Below, one piece after another: positions 26,118-35,009 of a stretch of 64,000 nt of DNA. A program made the translations under genes and the position numbers. This DNA is from JBGNFV01 sp049645705 (GTDB lineage Bacteria; Bacteroidota; Bacteroidia; Cytophagales; Cyclobacteriaceae). The stretch's first letter is position 1. Each line of letters begins with the position of its first letter. The notes beneath the pieces were generated by a model. That model had not been told where the DNA came from and made no database searches. It saw nothing but the letters and a program-made list of their open reading frames with translations. Location of the stretch: the NCBI GenBank assembly GCA_049645705.1, contig JBARUK010000043.1, positions 1 through 64,000 of the forward strand. The letters run 5' to 3'.

Positions 26118-27326
26118 TCAATAGGCTTTAGGGCGAATTAATAAACTAACGATAACCCAGACGATATAGGTAAAAGCCAATAGCGCCGGGAAATACCATT
26201 TTTTGATGATCTCACGGATCATCTCACGTATGCCGGACTCGTATGAGGACAGCATGGTGGCATCTTCCTCTACGTAGTACTGGCAGTCGTTCATGGCCAT
26301 ATCGTAAAAGTCCCAGTTGAGGTCTCCCCCCAGGTTCATAATGCCGATATCGTCCCAGAACAGGTCGAAGGACTCATCGGCACACAACATGTCACGTACC
26401 TCAGCTTCGTTCATGTAGGACTCGGCACCGTCCGTAACCATGATGAGGATACGGCGTCCGTACTCCCGGTTGGCTGTCTGGGTCTGGGCAAAAAGGTACT
26501 GTGACTGTATGGTTTCGTATAAGGGTGTCTTGGCCGTGAGCTCGATGGATTTCAGGTACTGGATGGCCTGGTTGTGGTCTTCGAAAAACGCATGGCGGCC
26601 GTTTAGCTGCCGGGCATCTGACACGGCCTGCACATCGGATATACGGGTCTTGGGTGCCCGTGCGCCGGTGCTGTCGGTAAACCAGCTGATGACGAGGTCG
26701 GTGTTATCGTCCAGGTCACGAATGGTCTCGCCCAGGGCCATCTTACCATTTTCTATATTGCTTTCCATGCTGGTGGAGTTGTCTATCAGTACGGCCAGCA
26801 GGTAGTCTTCTTTGTTCAGGGCAAATAACAGCAGCAGAAAACCGGCGGCGGGTACGAGCAGCCATATTTTGGACTTATTGAACAGTGCCCTGCCCATGCG
26901 GCCAAAGCGGCGCCCTTCTCCCGGTGTGAAGGCCGGCAGCATAATGCTGCGGATACTGCCGCGGTAGTACCGGCTGCGCAGTCCCATCATGAATACGATG
27001 GCCGCCACCATACTGACTACCAGGGCCAGCCAATGGGAGAAATGCACCGGATTATCCAGGTAAAAATCGGTATTGGCCCACAGGTAGCTGAATACGGCTA
27101 TGAGTATGCTGATAACTATGATGGAGGCTATGACGCTGTTGCGCCTGATAAAGTGCTCACGGCTGTAAGGCTCCGGCGGATTGCCAAACCTGCTGAGCAG
27201 TACGGTAAGTACGTATATGCCCAGTAAGGCTATGAGCACGATCCACAGTGCCTGGAAGTTGCTGTCTATAAAGTGCCGGAAGTAGCTCCCGACAGCATCT
27301 GCAAAGTTGCTGAAAAACTCCTTCAT
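26118..27326 (-). CDS. Membrane protein with periplasmic vWA domain
   Basis: A 402-residue protein. There are four membrane helices (about 26-44, 64-83, 98-116, 154-170) with basic cytoplasmic loops, then a vWA domain (about 175-375) with an intact MIDAS motif DNSTS (182-186), Thr in AKTPLYETI and Asp in MVTDGAES, and a last helix (about 379-398). The positive-inside rule places the vWA domain in the periplasm. The order resembles BatA/BatB but with more N-terminal helices. vWA domains bind protein partners through Mg2+. It overlaps the upstream gene by four bases. Confidence 0.75.
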   Translation of the reverse strand: MKEFFSNFADAVGSYFRHFIDSNFQALWIVLIALLGIYVLTVLLSRFGNPPEPYSREHFIRRNSVIASIIVISILIAVFSYLWANTDFYLDNPVHFSHWLALVVSMVAAIVFMMGLRSRYYRGSIRSIMLPAFTPGEGRRFGRMGRALFNKSKIWLLVPAAGFLLLLFALNKEDYLLAVLIDNSTSMESNIENGKMALGETIRDLDDNTDLVISWFTDSTGARAPKTRISDVQAVSDARQLNGRHAFFEDHNQAIQYLKSIELTAKTPLYETIQSQYLFAQTQTANREYGRRILIMVTDGAESYMNEAEVRDMLCADESFDLFWDDIGIMNLGGDLNWDFYDMAMNDCQYYVEEDATMLSSYESGIREMIREIIKKWYFPALLAFTYIVWVIVSLLIRPKAY

Positions 27327-29047
27327 CGCTTCAGTATTACCTCTGTCCCGGACTTGCTGTCGCCATATGCCATGCCGTAGTCCTTTATTTGCAGGATATG
27401 GTTTTTCTCTACCTGTGCATTACCGGTATAGTCGTCGGCATCACCCGGCACGGCATTTACATGCGGGTGGTCTGCCACCGGCGAGAACAGCGGCACATAG
27501 TCCATCTCTATACCGAGTAGCTGGCGGGCCGCTTTGCGCAGCTCGTGGGCTTTGCTACCTATATCACCTGTCTGCTCTGTAAGGGTGGAGCTCTGTCCGC
27601 TAAAGCGCGAAAGATTTCTGACTGTCTCCAGCATAACACTCAATTTACTAAGAAAAGGGGCCAGTACATTCTTATACCTGTCTTTATCTATGTACTCCAG
27701 GCGGTTTGCCTCATTTGGCTCGTCCTTCAGTTTACGCACATGGGCCGGGTCTGTCCATACACCTGATGCAGCCAGCCTCTCCAGTTCAACGCCGTAGACT
27801 CTCGCTTTATTGGCAAGCTGAAACAGCCTGTCGCCTAAAACTATACTTGCCAGCAGGTTACGGTCTGAATTTACTGTGCCGTCGCCACCGGAGCCGACCA
27901 GATGGACTAAACTGCTATACAGCGCAAGTGCCTGGCTGATAACCTCCATCCTGTGCTCGGCAAAGGCCTTGGTATCATCCTGGAACATGAGGGCTTTCTC
28001 CCCGGACGTATTGAGCCGGGTAGCTGCCGCGGCCAGCTTGCTGTCCTGCTCCGCGCGGCTCTTCTTATATGATTCCAGCTCTTTGCCCAGGCGGGCATTT
28101 TCATCCTTCAGACTTTTGATCTCTTTGTTGGCAGCCGCACTATTGCCGGTAGTGCTACCAGTGTTAGCGGCGGCCACGGCAGCACCTGCAGCAGGCAGGC
28201 GGTTAAGTATTTCTTTCTGGTTAGCCACTATGTCAGATGTGCTTACCCGGCCATTGTCCTTTTGGCCGCTGAGGTAGCTAAGTGCGGAGAGCACAGTTGC
28301 AGCCAGTGCCAGCAGGGCTATGGCCCACAGCAGCCAGCCGGGGCCTCCCACTGGCTCATTTTCTGCTTCCCCGGTTTTCCCGGTCTCCGCTTTTTTGGCT
28401 TTATCGGTAGTAGCAGGTGTTTGCTCACGCCGGGCTACAGCTTCATTTCCTACTGCCTGTATCCGGTCTCTGTCCAGCCAGAAGGTAGGGTACCCCGCAG
28501 GTATGACCCTCAGCGGAAAATCCAGCCGGGCCAGACTAACCTGACCCTGCCGTATACTATCGTTGGTAAACCGCACAGTGGCATCATTGGCTATCTGCAC
28601 CTTTACCCGTTCGTCAAACTGGCTGTCCAGCCCCTGCAGGTCTATCAGCAGATTACCGGAGCTGCCCTCTTCACGGATGGTCAGGCTCTCCCTTATGGCA
28701 TTCTGCAAATTTTGCACTTTGCGGTTTATCTCCTGGTTCAGGGCGGTATCTGTTTCGTACAGCTTGCTGTAGTTGATAGTACCCGGCTGACCGCTGCCCG
28801 CCGTCCCGTAGGTCAGCAGCACCGAGGTGTCCTTGTAGGCTATGTACTTGCCCTTAGGGTTATCTCCTGTTTCGAGAAATATCTCCCCGGTGTACAGGTG
28901 CACTTTTCCTACAGGCTGGCCAAAGTCCAGGGTCTTCTCCTCATTTACCCTGATATACCGCTGGTCCTGGGCATTTGCCGCCAGGGTAAGCAGGCAAAGC
29001 ATGATGCTACCGGCAACTTTCACATATGTATTCAAAGAGTTTGTCAT
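27323..29047 (-). CDS. Bitopic coiled-coil protein, possible GrpE-like cytoplasmic part
   Basis: A 574-residue protein. I choose the ATG at 29047, whose ATGA overlaps the stop of the Hsp70-fold gene; an ATG nine bases upstream is possible. There is a signal peptide (to about 27, ANAQ), a periplasmic beta-rich region to about 200, a Lys/Ala/Glu-rich linker, one membrane helix (about 238-257), then a cytoplasmic part with a coiled coil (about 308-342). Near the end, YKNVLAPFLSKLSVMLETVRN and the terminal HILQIKDYGMAYGDSKSGTE resemble the helix and beta wing of GrpE (ending QKGYKLGDRVLRPA). Being next to an Hsp70-fold ATPase makes a nucleotide-exchange role plausible, but this is inference from weak similarity. 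Confidence 0.55.
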   Translation of the reverse strand: MTNSLNTYVKVAGSIMLCLLTLAANAQDQRYIRVNEEKTLDFGQPVGKVHLYTGEIFLETGDNPKGKYIAYKDTSVLLTYGTAGSGQPGTINYSKLYETDTALNQEINRKVQNLQNAIRESLTIREEGSSGNLLIDLQGLDSQFDERVKVQIANDATVRFTNDSIRQGQVSLARLDFPLRVIPAGYPTFWLDRDRIQAVGNEAVARREQTPATTDKAKKAETGKTGEAENEPVGGPGWLLWAIALLALAATVLSALSYLSGQKDNGRVSTSDIVANQKEILNRLPAAGAAVAAANTGSTTGNSAAANKEIKSLKDENARLGKELESYKKSRAEQDSKLAAAATRLNTSGEKALMFQDDTKAFAEHRMEVISQALALYSSLVHLVGSGGDGTVNSDRNLLASIVLGDRLFQLANKARVYGVELERLAASGVWTDPAHVRKLKDEPNEANRLEYIDKDRYKNVLAPFLSKLSVMLETVRNLSRFSGQSSTLTEQTGDIGSKAHELRKAARQLLGIEMDYVPLFSPVADHPHVNAVPGDADDYTGNAQVEKNHILQIKDYGMAYGDSKSGTEVILKR

Positions 29048-32000
29048 AGCAGCCACGTATAGTGTTTTTCGTTAGTATCGGCTATTTCCTGGTCCGAAAT
29101 AAAGGCATTGGCATCGTGCAGTTCACCGTCAGTCTCTTCTACACGGCACCTTACCTGGTCGTTTTCTCCTACCACCATCCCTATACGCCTGGTACGGGTA
29201 TGTACCCTTACTTTCGCAATGGGCGAGTATTTATGTTTTTCATCGTTGCCGATGATCTTATCGGCATCCTGTCCCATCACCTGCACAAAGCGCACCTGCT
29301 TTCCGTCCAGGTCAAAGGAGCTCTGTATCTCTTCCACATGCTGTATGCCTTCCGCGCCGTTAAACTCGCTGCCTATGGGCACCAGGTTCCTGAAGCCCTG
29401 CACACCTGCATGCTGTGAATGTACCACCCCAAAGTGACAGTGCACGCGGCTGCTGTCTATGGTGATGGCATTATTACTGACTCCGTACAGGCAGGCCCCG
29501 CGGGCCACGGCACTCTTCAGTTCGTCTTCACGCAGGAACACCTCACGGTAAGTCACCCCATTGCCTTGTAAAACGGATGCGACCACTGTTTTGATATGCG
29601 GGAACAGCGTACTGCGGCCGCTATACAGTATGGTCATTGGTTCGTTCTTATACCCTTCTACCTGCAGGATGTCCTGTATGGCTCCTTTTACATTTCTGTA
29701 TATCAGTGAGTTGATCAATGGGTGGTTGTAAAAGTCGCGGTTAAAGAACTGCACCACCTCATCGGTAGACTCCACCAGGATATCGATACGCTGGCCTGTA
29801 TACAGGTGGTAGAACTCTTCCAGGAAGTCGGCGATGTTCTGGCTGGCAAACTCGCCCCGGGCCTGCTGGCTCACATCTATCAGCAGCATCTTAACGCGGC
29901 GGGCCAGGTTCAGGAGCGCTATGCGGTTTTCTTTAGATACGGTATCGAACTCTATGGTTTCGGAAGGAAACTCGCGGTACTTCCTTACCCAGTCATACAG
30001 TATGTTCAGTATGCAATAGTCTATAGTATCACCGCCTATGCCGTAGCCGAGCTTGCCCTCTACGGTGAGGTGATACTTCCGGTCGCCTTCCTCTATGTAG
30101 GCATTGCCGTCTATCAGGGAGGCGTTTATGGTAGCTCCCCCCATGTCAAATACCAGTACTTTTTCGTTTTCAAATACGCCCTGGTCGGCAGACAGCCGGG
30201 GGCGGTTGAAGATATAGTATACCATGACGGCCTCGGCCTCGGGTATTACCCGCACTTCGTTAAACGACTCCAGGTAGTTCACACTGTCTACAAAAGCCTG
30301 GGTCTTGGTAGCGGTAAAGTTATTCGGAATAGCCAGCGCCACCCTGGAGAGGGGAAACTGCCCGCCCTCCAGCAGGTGAGCGTACAGATCGGGTTCGGCC
30401 TCCATCCTTTTCTTAAAGCCTTCCAGCAGCTTTTTCACCATCAGGTAGGTGATCTGCGTGCCGTCCAGGTGCAGTTCGTCGCCGTTCTCGAAGCTTATGG
30501 TCTTTTTATCGGTAAAGCCCAGCAGTTTCTTGACCGAGCGAAAGCTGTCACGGGCCAGTATGGTCTCAAAAGGGTCCGCCTCCCTGCCCACCTTCACGGC
30601 CGAGCCGCCCAGGTTTCGCCAGTCGGTCACGTCCGGGCTTTCAGAGGGGTCGAAGACGATCAGCGAAGACTCGATCAGGTCCTGCCCCTCGCTGTCCTGC
30701 CGTACGGTCACGTTGGAGAAGTGCGTACCCGCCGCTATGCAGGTACCGGTGGTACCGGGGTCCAGGCCTATCCAGGTGTCGCCCATGGCCGGGCCTATAT
30801 GGAATGACTCGCTGACCGTCTCGGACAGGTCTGTCAGAAACAGGAACCGGTGATGGGCCCATACCGTCAGTTGGAAGGCACACTGTACCGGCTCGTCCAG
30901 TATCGCCGCCGGGTCGTTCTTTTTCACCACTACATAAAACTCGAAGGGATCGCCCTCAGTAGGCTTTACAGGCAGGGTGCGCCAGGTCTCGCCTTTAAAT
31001 ACGGACTGGAACTGCTCCTCTTCCTCGCGTATGAGTATGTGCATGTCGAAGCCCCGGGGCAGGTCTACCTTGTCCAGCCGGATGTTTAGCGGCACGGCAC
31101 CGGGCAGAAACCTGAGGGTGTAGTCGAAGTAGAGTCTGAAAGGTATACGGGCCGAGTTACCGGTAAAGGCCCGGTAGGGTGTCCTGAGCTTACCTACGGT
31201 GCGGTAGTCTATCTTTTCATAGCTATCGCCGAAGGTACTCATGCGGTACCTGATACGGCGGGGTCGCCGCTTGTACAGAAACCATAGTGCAAGGCCGATC
31301 AGTATCAGTACAGGCAGTACCTTGGTCATAAGGATGGAGTAGTTTTTATCGAAATCAACGTTTTCTTCAGTCAGAGGCCTGTTCACCTGGTAGAGCAGCG
31401 GCATGTCTCCCGCCGCGGTCTGGTAGCGCGCATAAAATAAGTAGGACAGCACCGGGGCAGCATCTTCCAGCTCACCGGCGTCCGTTATGCCGCCCAGCTC
31501 CAGCCGTGTGGCGGGCAGGGCATAGTCGCCGGTAGCTTCGTCTGCTTCTATCGGGTCATCGTCCTCATCTGTCAGCTCGCCTTCGTCGCCGGGCCGGGCC
31601 AGCCAGTGGCAGTGTACTACCTCTCCCCTGCTCTCTACCTGAACACCTATCTTTTCTACCGTCAGCCGTTGATTATGTTCAAAATTTATGGTGACGGGCG
31701 AGAGTTTAAAATCCGGGTCGCGGTAGCCCAGTTGCTCCAGCGAGAGGTCACTGTTGATCTTCATTACCGCATTATTAGCGGCCGTCACGCCTGCATGGGG
31801 CTTCACTTTAGAGGCCTTTATGCCATGAAATATCCGGTTGCCCGCATTGTCGTATTTGCCGGTACTTACTACATAGTCAAAGTAGTCTATGCGGTAGTAG
31901 AGGCTGCTGAGCTTATCCTGCGCCTCGGTAGTTTTTCGCGCCCTGGTGCTGCTGCCCCTGTACACGCCGCGGCGCAGTATCTCAGCGTCCTGCTTATTGC

Positions 32001-32622
32001 CAAAGGTACTGCCGGCCAGGTAGTCGCTTAGGGTTATGATCACCAGCTCGTCGTAGTAGTGGTCCTGCAGTTGGGTTATGACGGCCGGGTAGGCGTATGA
32101 TGAAAGTGAGTAGCCGTCGTTCCAGGCAGGGCGGGCGGCCCTGAACTCATTGAAGAGGTCTTCGTAAGTGGCATCGGGGTGGTCCTCGCGGTAGCTGATC
32201 CAGTCCGGGGTCACCTGGTGCAGAAACTGGTCTGCAAATGCCCGGTAGTGCTCTACGGCAGGGGCACCTGAGGGTTTCCTGATCTGCCGCAGGTCCTGCA
32301 TACGCATGCCGAAGTAAAACAGGGAAATATTGTCCCTGGCCGGGTCAAAGAAGGGCACGTCCCTCACCTGCTCATCTTCCAGCAGCAGGGTATTGGCACC
32401 CTGGCTTATGGTAACTTCGTTTTCAAAAAGACGATTGAGGGTGCGGTACAGCTTCCGGTTAGCCTCGGCAGACCGGTACTCGAAGGGAGCCGAAAAATCA
32501 TGAAGTACCACATACCATCTCCGCACCGGTTCCTGGCCATGTACGACCAGGGGCAGCCAGAGTATCAGACTAAAAAATAGCAGCGCCTTTTTCAAAAAAT
32601 CTTTTTGCAGTGGTATGGGCAT
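29044..32622 (-). CDS. Membrane-anchored Hsp70-fold ATPase with exported N-terminal region, 1192 aa
   Basis: First gene of the operon. There is a signal peptide (1-29, VHGQ) and an unrecognised periplasmic region (30-430) with an acidic insert (348-365). One membrane helix (433-450) is followed by KRRPRR, so the C-terminal part is cytoplasmic. Residues 455-610 are beta-rich. The actin/Hsp70 ATPase domain starts at 617 (WIGLDPGTTGTC, phosphate 1), continues with IPNNFTATKTQAFVDSV and RVIPEAEAVMVYYIF (as in DnaK VPAYFxxxQRQA / INEPTAAALAY), phosphate 2 VLVFDMGGATINASL (822-836), IGGDTIDYCI, and the adenosine motif ILYSGRSTLFPHI. The DnaK substrate-binding domain is absent. It is probably an ATP-driven switch that responds to a periplasmic signal. 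Confidence 0.8.
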   Translation of the reverse strand: MPIPLQKDFLKKALLFFSLILWLPLVVHGQEPVRRWYVVLHDFSAPFEYRSAEANRKLYRTLNRLFENEVTISQGANTLLLEDEQVRDVPFFDPARDNISLFYFGMRMQDLRQIRKPSGAPAVEHYRAFADQFLHQVTPDWISYREDHPDATYEDLFNEFRAARPAWNDGYSLSSYAYPAVITQLQDHYYDELVIITLSDYLAGSTFGNKQDAEILRRGVYRGSSTRARKTTEAQDKLSSLYYRIDYFDYVVSTGKYDNAGNRIFHGIKASKVKPHAGVTAANNAVMKINSDLSLEQLGYRDPDFKLSPVTINFEHNQRLTVEKIGVQVESRGEVVHCHWLARPGDEGELTDEDDDPIEADEATGDYALPATRLELGGITDAGELEDAAPVLSYLFYARYQTAAGDMPLLYQVNRPLTEENVDFDKNYSILMTKVLPVLILIGLALWFLYKRRPRRIRYRMSTFGDSYEKIDYRTVGKLRTPYRAFTGNSARIPFRLYFDYTLRFLPGAVPLNIRLDKVDLPRGFDMHILIREEEEQFQSVFKGETWRTLPVKPTEGDPFEFYVVVKKNDPAAILDEPVQCAFQLTVWAHHRFLFLTDLSETVSESFHIGPAMGDTWIGLDPGTTGTCIAAGTHFSNVTVRQDSEGQDLIESSLIVFDPSESPDVTDWRNLGGSAVKVGREADPFETILARDSFRSVKKLLGFTDKKTISFENGDELHLDGTQITYLMVKKLLEGFKKRMEAEPDLYAHLLEGGQFPLSRVALAIPNNFTATKTQAFVDSVNYLESFNEVRVIPEAEAVMVYYIFNRPRLSADQGVFENEKVLVFDMGGATINASLIDGNAYIEEGDRKYHLTVEGKLGYGIGGDTIDYCILNILYDWVRKYREFPSETIEFDTVSKENRIALLNLARRVKMLLIDVSQQARGEFASQNIADFLEEFYHLYTGQRIDILVESTDEVVQFFNRDFYNHPLINSLIYRNVKGAIQDILQVEGYKNEPMTILYSGRSTLFPHIKTVVASVLQGNGVTYREVFLREDELKSAVARGACLYGVSNNAITIDSSRVHCHFGVVHSQHAGVQGFRNLVPIGSEFNGAEGIQHVEEIQSSFDLDGKQVRFVQVMGQDADKIIGNDEKHKYSPIAKVRVHTRTRRIGMVVGENDQVRCRVEETDGELHDANAFISDQEIADTNEKHYTWLL

Positions 32623-32638
32623 TAAGGCTTATCAAATT

Positions 32639-32646
32639 CAAACTTA
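32639..32646 (-). promoter_or_regulatory. Candidate -7 box of the Hsp70/tubulin operon
   Basis: On the minus strand the sequence is TAAGTTTG, a match to TAnnTTTG, ending 16 bases before the ATG of the Hsp70-fold gene. No clear TTTG is seen at -33, and the leader would be very short. Confidence 0.3.
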
Positions 32647-32754
32647 CCGTGTATTTTATGTAATTCTTTCTCCCTATAAAAGAAATTTTACACCAACCTC
32701 TCAAAACCTTATTCGAAAAGGGTTTTTTTAGTTTTCGTACGTCGCCGGTTTTCA

Positions 32755-33786
32755 TCAGACCGGTGACGCTGTACCTTCGTGGTGCTGTAATCGCCTCACG
32801 GCTGTGGCAAACCCGGAGCTGTCATCTATAAAAACGCCCAGACAGGTAAATACCTTTGAAATACCATAAGGGCCGGTCAGGGAGGCGGGGCTTTCCAGGT
32901 GCAGAATAACGTTATGCCCCTCCAGGTCACCCAGCAGGGAGAGTTTGGCCGAACCTTCAATACCTGAAATATCTTTACCCGATACCTCTACCCGGGATAC
33001 GTCGGCGACAGGAATGCTCACGTCTCCGAATAAGCCATAGCGCAGGTGTATGTGCGAGGGGCTAAGGTAGCTGCGCCTCGTGATCATCGCTTTCACGTGG
33101 CCCAGTAGCTGCACGGCAGAATACATGCTGAGGCCGGACATGACCCAGGCGGCCACCACACTCCACCGGACCAGGAGGATGTGGAGCACAAAAGTTTCGG
33201 CCAGTATAAGGAAAATGATGACTGCAAACAGCGCCACGGAACCGCTCTTTTGATGGCTGGTATATCCCCCCTCGCTGCTGCTCTTCCTGAACCGCCACGC
33301 AAACAGGGCGTAATACAGCATACCCGCTTCGGTAGTAAATATGTCCGCTACCCTGCGGTAGGGTATCAGTTCCATAGCGCTTCGCCTGAAGGCCGTAAGA
33401 AAATCCGCCTCGCCAGCCGATACCTTCCTGTACACCCTGGCGGCCCGCACGGCCTGGAATGTGATAAAGCCTAAAACGGTCAACTCTACCAGTGGCAGTA
33501 CTACATTTCGGATAGTGAGGTAGTGAGTAGTATCCGTGGGGAGGAGCAACGTGGCTACCACCAGACCGATGATGAAAACGGGCACGGCGGTGATCCGGGG
33601 GATGTCCTTGTTCCGGATCAGTAGCAGGTATATGAGGGGCGACAGCAGCGTAAGGTCATATAGTATACCCATAGCCAGTGGTGGCGTCAGGGCTACCACA
33701 AGTCCGGAACCCAGGCATACGGATACCAGGATGATAAAGGCGGGGGCGCCATACACAAGATACAGGCTCTGGGACTTGGTGCTCAT
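32755..33786 (-). CDS. Polytopic membrane protein of unknown function
   Basis: A 343-residue integral membrane protein with about seven helices in the first 235 residues (for example FIILVSVCLGSGLVVAL, LLLIRNKD boundary, VFIIGLVVATLLL, VALFAVIIFLILAETFV). The last ~110 residues form a soluble, beta-rich cytoplasmic domain (IHLRYGLFGDVSIPVADVSRVEVSG), like a PH-type bacterial domain. The family is not recognised. It starts 23 bases after the TrhA-like gene and ends 132 bases before the Hsp70-fold operon, so linkage with the latter is possible but not shown. Confidence 0.6.
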   Translation of the reverse strand: MSTKSQSLYLVYGAPAFIILVSVCLGSGLVVALTPPLAMGILYDLTLLSPLIYLLLIRNKDIPRITAVPVFIIGLVVATLLLPTDTTHYLTIRNVVLPLVELTVLGFITFQAVRAARVYRKVSAGEADFLTAFRRSAMELIPYRRVADIFTTEAGMLYYALFAWRFRKSSSEGGYTSHQKSGSVALFAVIIFLILAETFVLHILLVRWSVVAAWVMSGLSMYSAVQLLGHVKAMITRRSYLSPSHIHLRYGLFGDVSIPVADVSRVEVSGKDISGIEGSAKLSLLGDLEGHNVILHLESPASLTGPYGISKVFTCLGVFIDDSSGFATAVRRLQHHEGTASPV

Positions 33787-33809
33787 AAAGGTGGTCGTTC
33801 AGTCAGGCA

Positions 33810-34472
33810 TCAGGAGTGAGGCAGTACGTATAGTAAAATAGCAAAATAATGGCATATGCTACCAGCCAGTACGAACAGGTGCCAGATAGCGTGATTGTAC
33901 TTCAGCATGTCCCAGCGGTAGAAGATGACCCCCAGCGAATAGCACACACCCCCTACCCCCAGCCAGATAAGCCCGCCGGTGGGTATCTCGGTGATCATGG
34001 GCTTGGCAGCTACCACACACGACCAGCCCATGAGCAGGTATATGGCCAGCGATAGCCGCTCGAACCGGCCGATGAAGAATATCTTAAAGATGATACCGGC
34101 AATAGCCAGCCCCCAGACGGTACCGAGCAGCGACCAGCCCCAGGGGCCGCGCAGATTTACCAGCATAAAGGGTGTATACGTACCGGCTATGAGGACATAG
34201 ATAGCCGCATGGTCCAGTATCTTGAGCTGGCGCTTGGCCTTGGGCTTGAGCACACTGTGATAGAGAGTAGACGCCAGGTACAGAGTCACCAGTGACGCGC
34301 CGTAGATACTGACGCTTGCCACATGCCAGGCATCGCCGTTTACTATGGCCAGTACCAACATCACCGCCAGCCCCGCTATGCTCAGCCCCACCCCTATGCC
34401 GTGGGTCACGCTGTTGGCTATTTCCTCACCCAGGGATGATGATGGTTTGGTTACTTCCTGCTCCTTACTCAT
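33810..34472 (-). CDS. Hemolysin III / PAQR family membrane protein (TrhA-like)
   Basis: A 220-residue seven-helix protein with the PAQR signature residues: NSVTHGIGVGLS (Glu/His of motif A), STLYHSVLKPKAKRQLKILDHAAIYVLIAGTYTPF (motif with HS..HD) and a final NHAIWHLFVLAGSICHYFA. The conserved Ser/His/Asp residues form a zinc site, as in adiponectin receptors. Bacterial members influence membrane lipid fluidity. The first gene of a two-gene minus-strand unit. Confidence 0.87.
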   Translation of the reverse strand: MSKEQEVTKPSSSLGEEIANSVTHGIGVGLSIAGLAVMLVLAIVNGDAWHVASVSIYGASLVTLYLASTLYHSVLKPKAKRQLKILDHAAIYVLIAGTYTPFMLVNLRGPWGWSLLGTVWGLAIAGIIFKIFFIGRFERLSLAIYLLMGWSCVVAAKPMITEIPTGGLIWLGVGGVCYSLGVIFYRWDMLKYNHAIWHLFVLAGSICHYFAILLYVLPHS

Positions 34473-34539
34473 TAACTATGGTGTAGATCTTCTATAAAAG
34501 TAGGTATACGGACTAGGGCGGCTTATGATTCGCCGAAAA

Positions 34540-34574
34540 AGAAAAAGGCCTGCCGCCGTAGCCACAGGCCTTTT
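34540..34574 (-). terminator. Terminator of the small secreted protein gene
   Basis: The hairpin aaggcctg...caggcctt is flanked by A and T runs. On the minus strand it follows the stop at 34577. Confidence 0.65.
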
Positions 34575-34576
34575 AT

Positions 34577-34918
34577 TCAGTATGTACTTTTTAGTCTTAT
34601 AGCCCGATCATCTGCAGTATGACGGTGTGGCGCTACTAAGTCCGTTGCTACCAAACGTAAATTCATAGGTCTGCCCCCTACTGTCAGGCTTACACCATTG
34701 CGGTCTACTGTACTCAGTGAGCCTGAATCGCAGTGTCTGAATGTAAAATCACCGTTTGCGTGAAGTGCTGTGACGGTACCCCATGCTTTAAGTTCCGGTA
34801 TTCTTTCAGTGATTTCGTCCTTTTCAACTTTTTCAGTACTCATCTCAGGACTGGCAAATGATGCCAGGGCAAAGATCAGCAACAAAGCCGGAAGAAGGTG
34901 AATTAGTCTTTTCATCAT
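34577..34918 (-). CDS. Small secreted protein
   Basis: A 113-residue protein with signal peptide (to about 23, SFASPE). The mature part starts with a charged helix and continues with GTVTALHANGDFTFRHCDSG, a possible beta sandwich, with one cysteine. I do not recognise it. It has its own terminator. Confidence 0.5.
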   Translation of the reverse strand: MMKRLIHLLPALLLIFALASFASPEMSTEKVEKDEITERIPELKAWGTVTALHANGDFTFRHCDSGSLSTVDRNGVSLTVGGRPMNLRLVATDLVAPHRHTADDRAIRLKSTY

Positions 34919-35009
34919 ACATAATTTGGTTAAAAATATCTATGACATAAGCTAACGTTTATTCTTACATATCAAAGTTTATCTGTAATACCCGTAATAA
35001 GCTATATGA

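Noticed and set aside
32570..32755. A 61-aa minus-strand frame between the 343-aa membrane gene and the Hsp70-fold gene
   Set aside because: It overlaps the start of the Hsp70-fold gene by about 50 bases and the likely promoter, without any domain.
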